The notes: a model not told the origin generated them from the sequence alone. Positions 35,270 through 43,934 are shown, counted from the stretch's first letter. The stretch: DNA of 64,000 nt from Candidatus Omnitrophota bacterium (GCA_029261035.1 JAJDCD010000004.1:158077-222076), one strand, 5' to 3'. A program made the numbers and translations.

Positions 35270-35941
35270 TTATGAGCTGCGGGTTACTCCTATTTTTGGG
35301 CAGAATTTTTGCATGGGGCATTGGGTGCATTTGGGGGTTCTGGCTTCGCAGAGGGCGCGGCCGTGGTAGATCATTTCATGACAGAATTGGGTCCAGCGGG
35401 GTTTGGGGATGATTTTCATGAGGTCTTGCTCTACCTTTACTGCTTCCTTATTATACTTTGAGAAGCCGAACCTATAGCTCAAGCGGCCTATGTGGGTGTC
35501 TACTACCATGCCTGGGATGTTGAAGGCGTTGCCTAGGACTACGTTGGCTGTTTTGCGGCCTACGCCTCTTAGTTTGACTAGCTTCTCTAGTTCGTTGGGT
35601 ACTTCTCCTCCGTGGAGCTCTAGGATGTCTCTGGAGCAAAATTTGATGGATTTGGCTTTGTTGCGGTAGAAGCCTGTCGACTTTACGGCTTCTTCTATGT
35701 CTGTTAAGGGGGCTTCTGCGAATGCTTTTACTGTTGGGTATTTTTTGAAGAGGCCCGGGGTTACTTTGTTTACTCGGACATCCGTGCATTGGGCAGATAA
35801 GATGGTGGCAATTAAGAGTTGGAACGGGTTGTTATAGATTAGGGCGCAGTGAGCGTCGGGGTATTCTTTTTTGAGACTGCGTAAGACTTGGCCTACTCGC
35901 TTTTTGAGTTCTTCTTGTTTGGTGCTGGTTTTTTGAGTCAT
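35270..35941 (-). CDS. nth: Endonuclease III (DNA glycosylase/AP lyase)
   Basis: Base-excision repair of oxidised pyrimidines. 223 residues with the HhH-GPD core LVKLRGVGRKTANVVLGNAF (catalytic Lys) and VVDTHIGRLSYRFG (catalytic Asp), and the C-terminal [4Fe-4S] loop C-x6-C-x2-C-x5-C (CEARTPKCTQCPMQKFC). The family normal length is 210-225. Its coding strand is C-rich, opposite to most other minus-strand genes here. It precedes the tRNA-Glu gene. Confidence 0.95.
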   Translation of the reverse strand: MTQKTSTKQEELKKRVGQVLRSLKKEYPDAHCALIYNNPFQLLIATILSAQCTDVRVNKVTPGLFKKYPTVKAFAEAPLTDIEEAVKSTGFYRNKAKSIKFCSRDILELHGGEVPNELEKLVKLRGVGRKTANVVLGNAFNIPGMVVDTHIGRLSYRFGFSKYNKEAVKVEQDLMKIIPKPRWTQFCHEMIYHGRALCEARTPKCTQCPMQKFCPKIGVTRSS

Positions 35942-35956
35942 TCGTTTTGGGTAAGT

Positions 35957-36439
35957 TTAGTTACTTTGCTTGTCTGCTTCTTCTTTGATCATGATGTTCC
36001 ACTCTTCCCTTTTAACACGAAGAAGATCACCTAAGGTGTGTTCGTAAGCTTTGTCTTCTGTTGATATCGGCAAGTTACGGAACTCGGAGTCACAGATGTA
36101 ACATACTTTGAGGAATTGAAGTTTTTTGTAAAGAATCCAATCGATGAAAGCTGCTACGGCTAAACTAAGACCATAAGTCCAAATGCTGAGAATGGCTCCT
36201 GCAATAAAGATGAGGAGGCCTAGCATTTTGTTGAAATCTTTCACCAAGTAAAAGTCATCGTAACCGCATAAGTGGCATTGAAATTTTTCTGCTTTTGGGT
36301 CTGAGACGAATTTAATTTTGTATTCGCAGTTTCCGCACTGGGTTCCCTCGTTAGGATCATCTACGACCACTTCGTTTTTATATTCACAAGCAGGACAATA
36401 ATAACGGAAAATTAAGTCTTCATTTTTTTCTTGGCTCAT
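35957..36439 (-). CDS. Membrane protein with four CxxC zinc-ribbon halves
   Basis: 160 residues from the ATG at 36439 (MSQEKNEDLIFRYYCPACEY), which overlaps the stop of the upstream gene as ATGA; the longer frame lies inside that gene. Cys pairs CPAC and CGNC (about 15-36) form one zinc ribbon, CHLC (about 52) and later CYIC (about 112) a second, split by a hydrophobic segment (MLGLLIFIAGAILSIWTYGL, SLAVAAFIDW). The Cys-rich parts may form a rubredoxin- or ribbon-type knob. Translationally coupled to the multi-span protein. Function unknown. Confidence 0.75.
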   Translation of the reverse strand: MSQEKNEDLIFRYYCPACEYKNEVVVDDPNEGTQCGNCEYKIKFVSDPKAEKFQCHLCGYDDFYLVKDFNKMLGLLIFIAGAILSIWTYGLSLAVAAFIDWILYKKLQFLKVCYICDSEFRNLPISTEDKAYEHTLGDLLRVKREEWNIMIKEEADKQSN

Positions 36440-37278
36440 AATGGAAATCCTATCGCTTGAAAGATGTAGTCTGCAAAAAGTTCTCCTATAAATACAAAAA
36501 TACAGGCGACATACAAAATACCTGTCGCCGCTTGATTCGAACGAAGTTTTGCTGTTTCTAAAATCATAAAAGATAAAATCAACGGTCCTAAAATCCCCCA
36601 CACCACTCTCATGATGAAAAAGAGACCCAACTCGTTAAAAGACACTGCCCGTAACGGCAACGCATGTGCTTGAGGCCCCAGAAAGAAGTAGAACATCACA
36701 AAGAAAAGAATCAGACTCGCACCACGAATGATAGAAGAGGTTACCAAAGTTTTAGAGGCGTTAATCAAGTAACGAAATGGCAAATTAGGGGTTACTAAAT
36801 ACCAGTGCCCTAAGATCATCGTTCCGTAACTCCAACCCAACAGAACTGACCCCAACAGCAAAGATGTTCCGCCTAATATTTGAGCAATAATAGATAGCTC
36901 CCCACTGACACCCATCATCCCTCTAGAAAATACAGTGGCAATCCCAGCAAGTACCGCCACAAACAAAAGGACGCGCGTCATCGTAAAAGCTTTAAATAAA
37001 ACAAACAGATAAGAAAGTAAGAACACAGACATAACGATAATCAGCATAGTTTGAAATGTTGGATAATATAATTCAAACACAGCTGAGTTTGGCGCATTAG
37101 GATAGTTCTGTAAATAGTTTCTGAAAAGAAACAAGGAAAACAAAAGAAAGGAAAATGCAAAGAACCCATTGAGCAAATAAAAATTATGCTTTAATTGTTT
37201 GAGAGGCATAAATAACATAAACAATAATATGCCCACACCAAATTGTAAAAAAAACAAACTTGCTATTTGAGATAACAT
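36436..37278 (-). CDS. Multi-span integral membrane protein, unknown family
   Basis: 280 residues with about eight hydrophobic segments, e.g. IASLFFLQFGVGILLFMLFM, FYLLNGFFAFSFLLFSLFLF, FQTMLIIVMSVFLLSYLFVL, LILFFVMFYFFLGPQ, and a last one VACIFVFIGELFADYIFQ. No catalytic motif recognised; the arrangement loosely recalls NrfD/PsrC-type subunits but without support. Coupled (ATGA) to the zinc-ribbon membrane protein, suggesting a two-part membrane complex. Confidence 0.75.
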   Translation of the reverse strand: MLSQIASLFFLQFGVGILLFMLFMPLKQLKHNFYLLNGFFAFSFLLFSLFLFRNYLQNYPNAPNSAVFELYYPTFQTMLIIVMSVFLLSYLFVLFKAFTMTRVLLFVAVLAGIATVFSRGMMGVSGELSIIAQILGGTSLLLGSVLLGWSYGTMILGHWYLVTPNLPFRYLINASKTLVTSSIIRGASLILFFVMFYFFLGPQAHALPLRAVSFNELGLFFIMRVVWGILGPLILSFMILETAKLRSNQAATGILYVACIFVFIGELFADYIFQAIGFPL

Positions 37279-37288
37279 GGGACTTCCT

Positions 37289-37412
37289 TTCGGTGACTGT
37301 CATTGGCCTGCTTTTAGCAGAGCACAGTGACTGTCACCCAAAACTCATTTTAATCACGGTTCAATAATAGTGACAGTCACTTTGCTCTGCGGTACGCAGG
37401 CAAGTGACAGTC
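37289..37412. repeat. GTGACTGTCAC inverted repeat pair
   Basis: Left part GTGACTGTCATTGGCCTGC, then AGCAGAGCACAGTGACTGTC (with AC), and right part AGTGACAGTCACTTTGCTCT, then GCAGGCAAGTGACAGTCAC, are imperfect inverted copies around an AT-rich middle. The 11-bp word GTGACAGTCAC recurs at 47790-47800 and 49112-49134. It fills the gap between pepA and the membrane protein. Confidence 0.7.
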
Positions 37413-37413
37413 A

Positions 37414-38931
37414 CTATTTCCAATCTTTAAGTAATTGGCACAGAAGACGAACGCCGGCTCCGGTTGCCCCTACAGGAGTGTATGGATTTGGACTGTCGGC
37501 CCATGCAACACCCGCAATATCTAAATGAACCCAAGGATAATCTGCAACAAAATGTTGCAAGAACTTCCCTGCTGTAATCGTTCCCGCTAAACCAGAACTT
37601 ACATTTTGAATGTCACAATATTTACTTTTAATCAGGTCATCATAGTCATCCCACATAGGAAGTTCCCATGTACGCTCACCCGAATCGGTACCTGCTTTAG
37701 TTACCTTAGAACCTAGTTTTGCATTATTAGTCATTAACCCCATGCATTTATCACCAAAAGTGTAAACACACATTCCGGTTAATGTGGCTAGATCAATAAT
37801 TGCGTCCGGCTTAAATTTTTGAGCATAGGCTAAAGCATCCGCCAAAATCAAACGTCCTTCAGCATCCGTATTAATTACTTCGATTGTTTTATTATTGGAA
37901 GCCGTAACAATGTCTCCAGGTCTCTGTGCGTTATGGCCTGGCATATTTTCAACACAAGGGGTTATCCCAATGATATGGATCGGTAAATTCATTTTACTGA
38001 TCGCTTTCATGGTTCCGATTACTGCTGCAGCTCCCATCATATCGAATTTCATTTTTTCCATATCTTTTGAGGGTTTAATCGAAATACCACCGGTATCGAA
38101 CGTAACTCCCTTACCCACTAAACAAATGGTCTTCTTCGCATTTTTGGGTTTCTTCTCAAGCACAATCAGGTTTGGTTTATTGATACTGCCCTGAGCAACA
38201 CCCAAAAGAGCTCCCATTTTCATTTTCTTGAGATCTGCTTCTTTAAAGACTTTGCAAGTAAGACCCTCTTTCTTTGCCATAGCTTGCGCTTCTTTTGCTA
38301 CTTGATCTGGAGTCATCACGTTTGCAGGTTCATTGCCCAGATCTCGAGTAACACACATTGCGTCCGCAACAATAGCTCCATATTCTTTTCCTTTTTCAGA
38401 AAGTTTTTTCTCCCCTGCTTTATCTACAACGTAATCAATCTCTTCTAGAAGAAGTTTTTTGTTCTTAGATTTATCCGAATAATATTTTCCAAACTTATAC
38501 TGAGACAGCACCAAAGATTCTGTAATCGATTGAGCAACCCGTTCTATAGACAACCCTTTTCCAGCAAAACTAGGAAGGTAGATCGCAACTCTTCTTGTTT
38601 TTATTGTTTTAAGCTTTGCAAGTAACCCGGCTACATTTGCCGCCAAACTATGAGCATCCAGTTTCGCTTTACTACCTAAACCTACAAAAAGAATATTGTT
38701 GGTTCGTTTTGCACCCTCTATAAGAGCAAGGTAGCTAGACCCTTTGCTGCCACTAAAGGCATTTTCTTTTTGAATGCGTTTCACAGCTTCTTTTGACGCA
38801 TCACCAAAGCCTTCAACCACACGAGCTAAATTCTTCTCATCTGAAGTACTTCCAACTACGGTTAAGGGATATGGGATATCAATCTCAGATAACGCAACAC
38901 TACGAATATTCATGACAAGCTCCTCATTCAA
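37414..38931 (-). CDS. pepA: Cytosol (leucyl) aminopeptidase, M17
   Basis: 505 residues. Removes N-terminal residues from peptides with two metal ions. The C-terminal catalytic domain holds VGKGVTFDTGGISIKP, MKFDMMGAAAVIGTM and the signature NTDAEGRLILADALAYA (about 360-376). The N-terminal macro-like domain is present (VLVVGLGSK-type FVGLGSKAKLDA). The first Met codons (MNEELVMNIRSVALSE) allow a start at residue 7, where GAGGAGCTTGTC precedes ATGAATATTCG; that start (38913) is likely the true one. Confidence 0.95.
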   Translation of the reverse strand: MNEELVMNIRSVALSEIDIPYPLTVVGSTSDEKNLARVVEGFGDASKEAVKRIQKENAFSGSKGSSYLALIEGAKRTNNILFVGLGSKAKLDAHSLAANVAGLLAKLKTIKTRRVAIYLPSFAGKGLSIERVAQSITESLVLSQYKFGKYYSDKSKNKKLLLEEIDYVVDKAGEKKLSEKGKEYGAIVADAMCVTRDLGNEPANVMTPDQVAKEAQAMAKKEGLTCKVFKEADLKKMKMGALLGVAQGSINKPNLIVLEKKPKNAKKTICLVGKGVTFDTGGISIKPSKDMEKMKFDMMGAAAVIGTMKAISKMNLPIHIIGITPCVENMPGHNAQRPGDIVTASNNKTIEVINTDAEGRLILADALAYAQKFKPDAIIDLATLTGMCVYTFGDKCMGLMTNNAKLGSKVTKAGTDSGERTWELPMWDDYDDLIKSKYCDIQNVSSGLAGTITAGKFLQHFVADYPWVHLDIAGVAWADSPNPYTPVGATGAGVRLLCQLLKDWK

Positions 38932-38955
38932 TAAAACGAAATTTATTAATTTATT

Positions 38956-39942
38956 TTATTTAATTTCTTCCTTAATTTTCTTAACAACTTTCTCAATCAC
39001 TTCATCTAAAGGTTCTTTGCAAAGAGCCCCTGAGGCTGCTTTATGTCCACCACCACCAAAGTGTTCAGCGATATGATTTACGGCAAAAGGAGGTTTAGAC
39101 CTAAAGTTTATCCTAACAGACCCATCTTCCAGTTCTCTAAAGAGCAATGCAAACTGAACCCCTTTAATCGCTCTCAATTCATCTACAAAGCCTTCTGCAT
39201 CCACAAAGTAAGCACCCGTATCTTTAAACATTTGATGCGTAATTTTCATCCAAGCAATAGCACCATCCGCTTCACAGGTTAAAGTACTTAAGGCTTTTTC
39301 CATCAAACGCAATTTTTCCCAACGGTTGTTTTCATAAATATCCTGATAAACTTGATAATGACTAATCCCCAACTTCAATAACTCAGAAGCAACTTGAACC
39401 GCCTCAGCACTCGTATTTTGAAATGAAAACTGTCCTGTATCCGTAATGATTGCGGTATAGATTGCGGTAGCCATATCTTCAGTAACAGTGCCTCCAAAAT
39501 GCTTTATCATTTGATAGAGCAAAAGCCCTGTTGCTGAACCCTTAGGATCAATCAAATCATAATCTGCGAACTTACCCTCTCCCAGATGATGATCAATACA
39601 AATTTTAACTGCTTTGGAAGACTGAATCGGGGCTTTTAAATTCCCCATATGACTCCAGTCACTCACATCCACTATAAATATAACTGGAAAAGATTGGATG
39701 AATTCAACATCCTCTTTGGAGCCGGGTTTTAATTTTCTAAAATCACCCTTATCCAGAAAGTTAAGCTGTTCAGCACTCTCACCTTCATGAATGAGATAGG
39801 CTTCTTTACCTAAGCTTTCTAAGTAAAGCTTTAGAGCTACGGAGGACCCTAGGGCGTCTCCCTCGGGGCGAACATGACTTGTAACTAAAAAACGGTCTTC
39901 TTTATCTAATATCGGCTTAATTTGGTCCCAATCGATCGACAT
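38956..39942 (-). CDS. DHH-family phosphoesterase (NrnA-like oligoribonuclease/pAp phosphatase)
   Basis: Start placed at ATG 39942 with AGGAT 6 nt upstream; a GTG two codons earlier is possible. 328 residues with DHH motifs: FLVTSHVRPEGDALGSSVAL (I), VIFIVDVSDWSHMG (II), ICIDHHLGEG (III), TAIITDTGQFSFQNTS (IV), and the DHHA1 end AEHFGGGGHKAASGA. NrnA proteins degrade nanoRNA and dephosphorylate pAp. It follows tRNA-Lys on the same strand and precedes pepA by 24 nt. Confidence 0.93.
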   Translation of the reverse strand: MSIDWDQIKPILDKEDRFLVTSHVRPEGDALGSSVALKLYLESLGKEAYLIHEGESAEQLNFLDKGDFRKLKPGSKEDVEFIQSFPVIFIVDVSDWSHMGNLKAPIQSSKAVKICIDHHLGEGKFADYDLIDPKGSATGLLLYQMIKHFGGTVTEDMATAIYTAIITDTGQFSFQNTSAEAVQVASELLKLGISHYQVYQDIYENNRWEKLRLMEKALSTLTCEADGAIAWMKITHQMFKDTGAYFVDAEGFVDELRAIKGVQFALLFRELEDGSVRINFRSKPPFAVNHIAEHFGGGGHKAASGALCKEPLDEVIEKVVKKIKEEIK

Positions 39943-40073
39943 AAACACATCCTAAAATAGGTTAACTTCTGCTCTGACTTAAGCTTGGATTTTAGCGAAT
40001 AAATCGACTTGCCGCAATAAATGATTCTTGTAAGTTAATGCGGTGCTAAATATAGAAAAATTGCCCTATTGTG

Positions 40074-40097
40074 AAACAGGTCTAAAGACCTGTCACA
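40074..40097. repeat. ACAGGTCT-AA-AGACCTGT palindrome
   Basis: Perfect 8-bp arms around AA in the 238-bp gap between the DHH gene and tRNA-Lys. Possible terminator of the tRNA transcript but without a U-run; nothing else recognised in the gap. Confidence 0.5.
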
Positions 40098-40180
40098 CTT
40101 GGTACTCAACTGCAGTGTGCCGGACTATATAAATCAATATGAATCTAACTATATTATTCCGAGATAAAAGGCTGGAAAAA

Positions 40181-40256
40181 TGGTGAGGGCAGATGGACTC
40201 GAACCATCGACACCCACCTTAAAAGGGTGGTGCTCTACCGGCTGAGCTATGCCCCC
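40181..40256 (-). tRNA. tRNA-Lys (anticodon TTT)
   Basis: Minus-strand cloverleaf: acceptor GGGGGCA with TGCCCTC (one G-U), D-arm GCTCAGCCGGTAGAGC, anticodon stem CCACC/GGTGG with loop CTTTTAA, T-arm GATGGTTCGAGTCCATC, encoded CCA. 76 nt. Confidence 0.95.
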
Positions 40257-40274
40257 ACACAAGAAAATCAGAGT

Positions 40275-40303
40275 ATTTTAATGGCCTCTATTGGTAATGT
40301 CAA
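40275..40303 (-). promoter_or_regulatory. Promoter of tRNA-Lys
   Basis: On the minus strand a perfect TTGACA (40298-40303), 17-nt spacer and TAAAAT (40275-40280), 18 nt before the tRNA. Confidence 0.85.
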
Positions 40304-40341
40304 TTGATAAAAGTAACTAAATCATCATTTGAGGAAATTAA

Positions 40342-41172
40342 TCAATCCAACAAACGAATTTTTGGATTTCTTTTGAGGTAAATTATTTTGTATTTCTTCT
40401 CTTTCAAGAAAAGAACGGTCTCTTCATCACCATATTGAACTAAAAAGCTCAACACCGCCATCTCTTCTATTGAGTACTTTTTATGCAAATTCTCATAGGA
40501 ACCATAATTAAGAATAAAATCCTCTGCAAAATCTTCGAATAAGTAAGAAAGCGCAATTTCCTTCTTAGCTGATGGGATTTTATTTTTACTGCCCTCCTTT
40601 AAAAAAAGTATAACTGCCTGATTCAGCTCCTCATCAATGTTCTCAGCTTCATAGGCTGTGTTTTTTAATACTGGACCATTCATAGCTCCGTCAAACAAAG
40701 CAAACATAATTCTCTCGTCTCTAAATCCTTTCCTTAAAATGGTGTCTCGAATATCTTGAAGAGAATACTTTTTGTTTTTTAGAGACAAAACTTCATCCAT
40801 CGTTGTGGACTCTTTTAAATCTTTAGAAATAATCTGCTTAACCTTGAGGGCATTAAAAGCATTAATCCAAAAAACGATTTGATTTTCTCTACTCCATGAT
40901 TCTATTTCTGTTTCTGAAACACTTTCTAAGGAAACTAAAAAATTATCTAAAAGGTAGAAGCTAGTTTTTGCTTGTTTCTGAGACAGACCACCCTCTTTAA
41001 CGGCTTTGCCTAAAAACTGATTGTAATGATTGATGTGAACAGGAGAGCCCTTCTGAGCATACAACGGATTCATCGAAGTAATGAGAATAAAAATGAGAGT
41101 GTATATGAGAGTCTTTAAATTAGGCATAAAAAAAAGCCCTGATACCTTTGATATCAGGGCTTTCCTCTTCAT
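40342..41172 (-). CDS. Exported DUF547-family protein
   Basis: 276 residues in the longest frame. DUF547 features: ENQIVFWINAFNALKVKQII (about 95-114), IRDTILRKGFRDERIMFALF, DGAMNGPVLKNTAYEAENID. Function of the family is unknown. The N-terminal helix PNLKTLIYTLIFILITSMNP ends in a signal-peptide-like AQKG. Two starts are possible: 41172, whose first codons run through a terminator-like hairpin, or ATG 41127 (MPNLKTLIYT), which directly follows the hairpin's U-tract. Neither has a good ribosome binding site. See the terminator entry. Confidence 0.8.
   Translation of the reverse strand: MKRKALISKVSGLFFMPNLKTLIYTLIFILITSMNPLYAQKGSPVHINHYNQFLGKAVKEGGLSQKQAKTSFYLLDNFLVSLESVSETEIESWSRENQIVFWINAFNALKVKQIISKDLKESTTMDEVLSLKNKKYSLQDIRDTILRKGFRDERIMFALFDGAMNGPVLKNTAYEAENIDEELNQAVILFLKEGSKNKIPSAKKEIALSYLFEDFAEDFILNYGSYENLHKKYSIEEMAVLSFLVQYGDEETVLFLKEKKYKIIYLKRNPKIRLLD
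41128..41163 (-). terminator. Terminator-like hairpin at the start of the DUF547 gene
   Basis: GCCCTGATA (41136-41144) pairs with TATCAGGGC (41152-41160), then T8 on the minus strand ends at position 41128, one base before the ATG at 41127. It is 19 nt after the stop of the 112-residue protein gene, so it either ends that transcript or attenuates the DUF547 gene. Confidence 0.8.
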
Positions 41173-41181
41173 TGATTGAGG

Positions 41182-41520
41182 TTAAAACTGAATTCCATGA
41201 TTTTTAAGGAAGTCGCGGTCAGTTGAGTTAAGCTCAAACTTCAACTCAGCTTCTGCGGTTTCTTTAGAATTCACTTCACTTCCAAAAAGATAATCTTCAA
41301 ATGAATCTTCAAAATCATCCATTTCATCTCCTGAAATGGGTAAAAATGCAAAGAAGCAGAGATTTAAATTAATTTGTTTGTCAGTAGAATTTAAAAGCTT
41401 ATTCAGATCCAAACCACCATTATCACTAGAAGCAGACGGCTCCTTTGGGGTTTTTAGCATCTTTTGTAATAAAAAGAATAGCTTTTCCATATTTTGATTA
41501 AATTCGTCCCGTGGTTCCAT
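41182..41520 (-). CDS. Small acidic protein of unknown function
   Basis: 112 residues (MEPRDEFNQNMEKLFFLLQK start) with strong ribosome binding site AAGGAG 6 nt before the ATG. N-terminal helix, then a Ser/Asn-rich part, an acidic stretch (DEMDDFEDSFEDYLFG) and ELKFELNSTDRDFLKNHG near the end. No domain recognised. It has a terminator after it, supporting a real transcription unit. Confidence 0.65.
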   Translation of the reverse strand: MEPRDEFNQNMEKLFFLLQKMLKTPKEPSASSDNGGLDLNKLLNSTDKQINLNLCFFAFLPISGDEMDDFEDSFEDYLFGSEVNSKETAEAELKFELNSTDRDFLKNHGIQF

Positions 41521-41596
41521 GTTTTTCTCCTTCCCCCTACTTATGAAATAAAGGAAACTTCATTTATCTATATATTATCAGTTATGTGGATTTTTG

Positions 41597-42079
41597 CTAC
41601 GAATTTTTTTTCAACATTCGTTCGATTTTCCCAATGGGCAAATGCACTCCTGAGTAATCTAATTTACCATTTCCGTCAAAAACTAAATTAGTTGGTATGG
41701 CTCTTACATTGTAAAGACTTCCGACCTCTCCTCCTGTATCCAACAATACAGTGTAATTAATCTTCATTTGTTCTGCAAAGTGAGAAACCACTCCTTTATC
41801 CTCATTCAAATCAATAGCAATAATCTGTAAATCCTCTTCTTTATATTTATTACGAAGCTGAATCAAGGATGGGATTTCTTTAGCGCAAGGAGGACACCAT
41901 GTCGCAAAGAAAACGACCAAAATGGGTTGTTTACCCAAATTTTCAGATAACGTATAGCTCTCGCCTGTTAAACTGGATAAAGTAAAATCTGGAGCAGAAG
42001 CTAAGCGAGGAGATGCTCCAAATTGCATAGCCACAGCAAGCAAAACAAGGAACCACTTCAATTTAAAAATTCGCTTCAT
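41597..42079 (-). CDS. TlpA-like exported thioredoxin-fold protein
   Basis: 160 residues: signal peptide (KLKWFLVLLAVAMQFGA, cleavage near LASA), then APDFTLSSLTGESYTLSEN and active site ATWCPPCAKEIP (Cys 62 and 65), later YNVRAIPTNLVFD with the cis-Pro. A periplasmic disulphide reductase, perhaps for cytochrome c or envelope proteins. trxB lies 7 nt upstream on the same strand, so electrons from NADPH are handled nearby; a CcdA-type membrane link is not in the window. Confidence 0.92.
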   Translation of the reverse strand: MKRIFKLKWFLVLLAVAMQFGASPRLASAPDFTLSSLTGESYTLSENLGKQPILVVFFATWCPPCAKEIPSLIQLRNKYKEEDLQIIAIDLNEDKGVVSHFAEQMKINYTVLLDTGGEVGSLYNVRAIPTNLVFDGNGKLDYSGVHLPIGKIERMLKKNS

Positions 42080-42086
42080 AGTTTTT

Positions 42087-43013
42087 CTACCCTTCTAAGT
42101 CTTCAATATAATGTTGTGCAGACAATGCCGCAGTACATCCTTCTCCACAAGCCGTAACCAATTGTTTCGTCGCATTCTGCCTAATCTCTCCGGCGGCAAA
42201 TATCCCTTTTCTCGATGTTTCTAAAGTTACTAAATCTGCAATAGCATAACCATGGTCATCTAATTGAACAAAATCATTTATGTAAGATGAAGAAGGATCA
42301 TGCCCAATAAAAACAAAAAAACCATCTGTTTTAAAATCAGTGATTTCTTCTGTCTTTAAATTTTTTATTTTCAGGCTCTGAACCTTACCTTCTCCTTCTA
42401 CTTTTTCGACGACAGTATCCCAAATAAATTCAATCTTCTCATTTTCTTTAGCACGGTCCTGTAAAATCGCAGAAGCTCTCAATGCGTCGCGACGATGAAT
42501 AATCGTTACTTTCGTAGCAAACCGCGTCAAAAACAAACCTTCTTGCAAAGCCGAGTCTCCGCCTCCTACAACGACAATCTCACGGCCTTTGAAAAACGCT
42601 CCGTCACAAGTAGCACAATAAGAAACCCCTTTACCTGTAAGCTCCTGCTCTCCTGGAATCTTCAACATACGAGGACTCGCTCCTGAAGCCAAAACAATCG
42701 TTTTGGTTAGATACTCCGCTTTTTCAGACTTAATCAAATAACGATTTCCTTGTTCTTTAAGTTCTTGGACTTCTTCTGTACGAATCTCTGTACCATACTT
42801 CTTGGCTTGTTCTTCCATACGCTCAGCAATCTCAGGGCCTGTGACGCCTTCCGGAAAACCAGGATAGTTCTCTACATCATCCGTCAAAGCAATCTGTCCA
42901 CCAGCACCAATTCTCTCAAAAAGAACGGTTTTCATATTCGCCCTAGAAGCATACAAACCCGCAGTCAATCCAGCTCCACCAGCACCAATTATCGCAACAT
43001 CATACTCTTCCAT
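42087..43013 (-). CDS. trxB: Thioredoxin reductase
   Basis: FAD/NADPH flavoprotein of 308 residues. FAD site AIIGAGGAGLTAGLYASRA (7-25), redox-active CATC at 133-136, NADPH site VVGGGDSALQEGLFL (about 152-166), and C-terminal FAD block KGIFAAGEIRQ. The usual GD at the last motif is GE here. Forms a unit with the TlpA-like gene; trxA is at 49168. The 378-bp gap upstream to the next gene is mostly repeat element 4. Confidence 0.95.
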   Translation of the reverse strand: MEEYDVAIIGAGGAGLTAGLYASRANMKTVLFERIGAGGQIALTDDVENYPGFPEGVTGPEIAERMEEQAKKYGTEIRTEEVQELKEQGNRYLIKSEKAEYLTKTIVLASGASPRMLKIPGEQELTGKGVSYCATCDGAFFKGREIVVVGGGDSALQEGLFLTRFATKVTIIHRRDALRASAILQDRAKENEKIEFIWDTVVEKVEGEGKVQSLKIKNLKTEEITDFKTDGFFVFIGHDPSSSYINDFVQLDDHGYAIADLVTLETSRKGIFAAGEIRQNATKQLVTACGEGCTAALSAQHYIEDLEG

Positions 43014-43168
43014 TAAAGCCCCCTCATATTCAACTTTTAATATCTAACCTTTACCACAAGATGTGGATCCGCGATCTCTTTAGCGGATTAATAAATCCTA
43101 AAACAACGCCTCTAAACAGTACTCACCTTTATCCCTGAAGCCTTACAAAACCCTGTAAACAAAAAAGC

Positions 43169-43364
43169 GTTTCGTTATTCAGGTCAATAACGAAACACAT
43201 TATTCCAAAGGTAAAACAAGTGCTCGATGCACTTTTTTTACCAACACTTCACACCCTCATATTACAATATATCAAAGTCTGGAAAGTATTCCTCCGCCGC
43301 GAGTTCACAAAAATCGCTATTCAATTTTTGTGCTGTCTGAGCGCCGGAGGAATACTTTCCAGAC
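43169..43364 (-). repeat. Modular hairpin element, copy 4 (modules B, C and D)
   Basis: Module B: GTTTCGTTATT/AATAACGAAAC (43169-43196). Module C: 14-bp stem with one mismatch (43210-43223 with 43229-43242) closing TCGAT. Module D: perfect 20-bp outer stem (GTCTGGAAAGTATTCCTCCG at 43277-43296 with 43345-43364), internal-loop strands CCGCGAGTTC and GCTGTCTGAGCG, inner stem ACAAAAAT/ATTTTTGT. It ends 27 nt after the stop of the bifunctional-nuclease gene. The rest of the 378-bp gap toward trxB carries only a short GGATTTATTAATCC palindrome. Confidence 0.88.
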
Positions 43365-43391
43365 ACACCTCACTAACAAGTAAATCCTCGC

Positions 43392-43832
43392 CTACGAATC
43401 CCCTTGAGTAGGAAAGTTCGGCAAATCACCATTTTCAGAAATGGAAGCTTCATTCAACACAACTTCCTCTACAAAAATAGGCACTTCTGCTCTTAATGCC
43501 AATGCAATACTATCTGAAGGCCTTGCATCTACCCATATCTCTTTTTCATCACTATCCAGGATAACAATCTTAGCAAAAAAAGTATTATCTTCTAAATTAT
43601 CAATGATAACGGATTTTAAATTCCCATGAAGCTTCTCGATCAAAGAAAGCAACAAGTCATGCGTTAAGGGTCTGGGTAACTGAATCCCACTGAGTTTCAG
43701 CTTAATTGCATTAACCTCACTAACTCCAATAACAACCGGCAAATACCGAGTTCCCTCTTTTTCCTTTAAAACAATTACTTGTTCACTTCTCTTCTCATCA
43801 ATCTTAATTTTGGATAATTCCATTTCAACCAT
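43392..43832 (-). CDS. Bifunctional nuclease (BFN/DUF151) family protein
   Basis: 146 residues. Family blocks: ILKEKEGTRYLPVVIGVSEV with NAIKLKL, RPLTHDLLLSLIEKL, and VDARPSDSIALALRAEVPIF (the conserved AxPSDAIALA-type motif). Plant and Thermotoga relatives have nuclease activity reported; in bacteria function is little known. Often near membrane or redox genes. It stands alone between repeat element 4 and the coiled-coil gene. Confidence 0.92.
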   Translation of the reverse strand: MVEMELSKIKIDEKRSEQVIVLKEKEGTRYLPVVIGVSEVNAIKLKLSGIQLPRPLTHDLLLSLIEKLHGNLKSVIIDNLEDNTFFAKIVILDSDEKEIWVDARPSDSIALALRAEVPIFVEEVVLNEASISENGDLPNFPTQGDS

Positions 43833-43934
43833 TAAGAGACTCCCGGTAAGAAATTTTGAGAAAAACTGATTATATCACAAGGATAAAAAGGAGGTCCTGC
43901 TTATGAAACCTATTCACGAAACAAGAAAAGGAAC

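Noticed and set aside
37289-37412. Small RNA gene between pepA and the membrane protein
   Set aside because: The inverted words belong to a dispersed GTGACAGTCAC repeat family, and no promoter or U-run terminator is visible.
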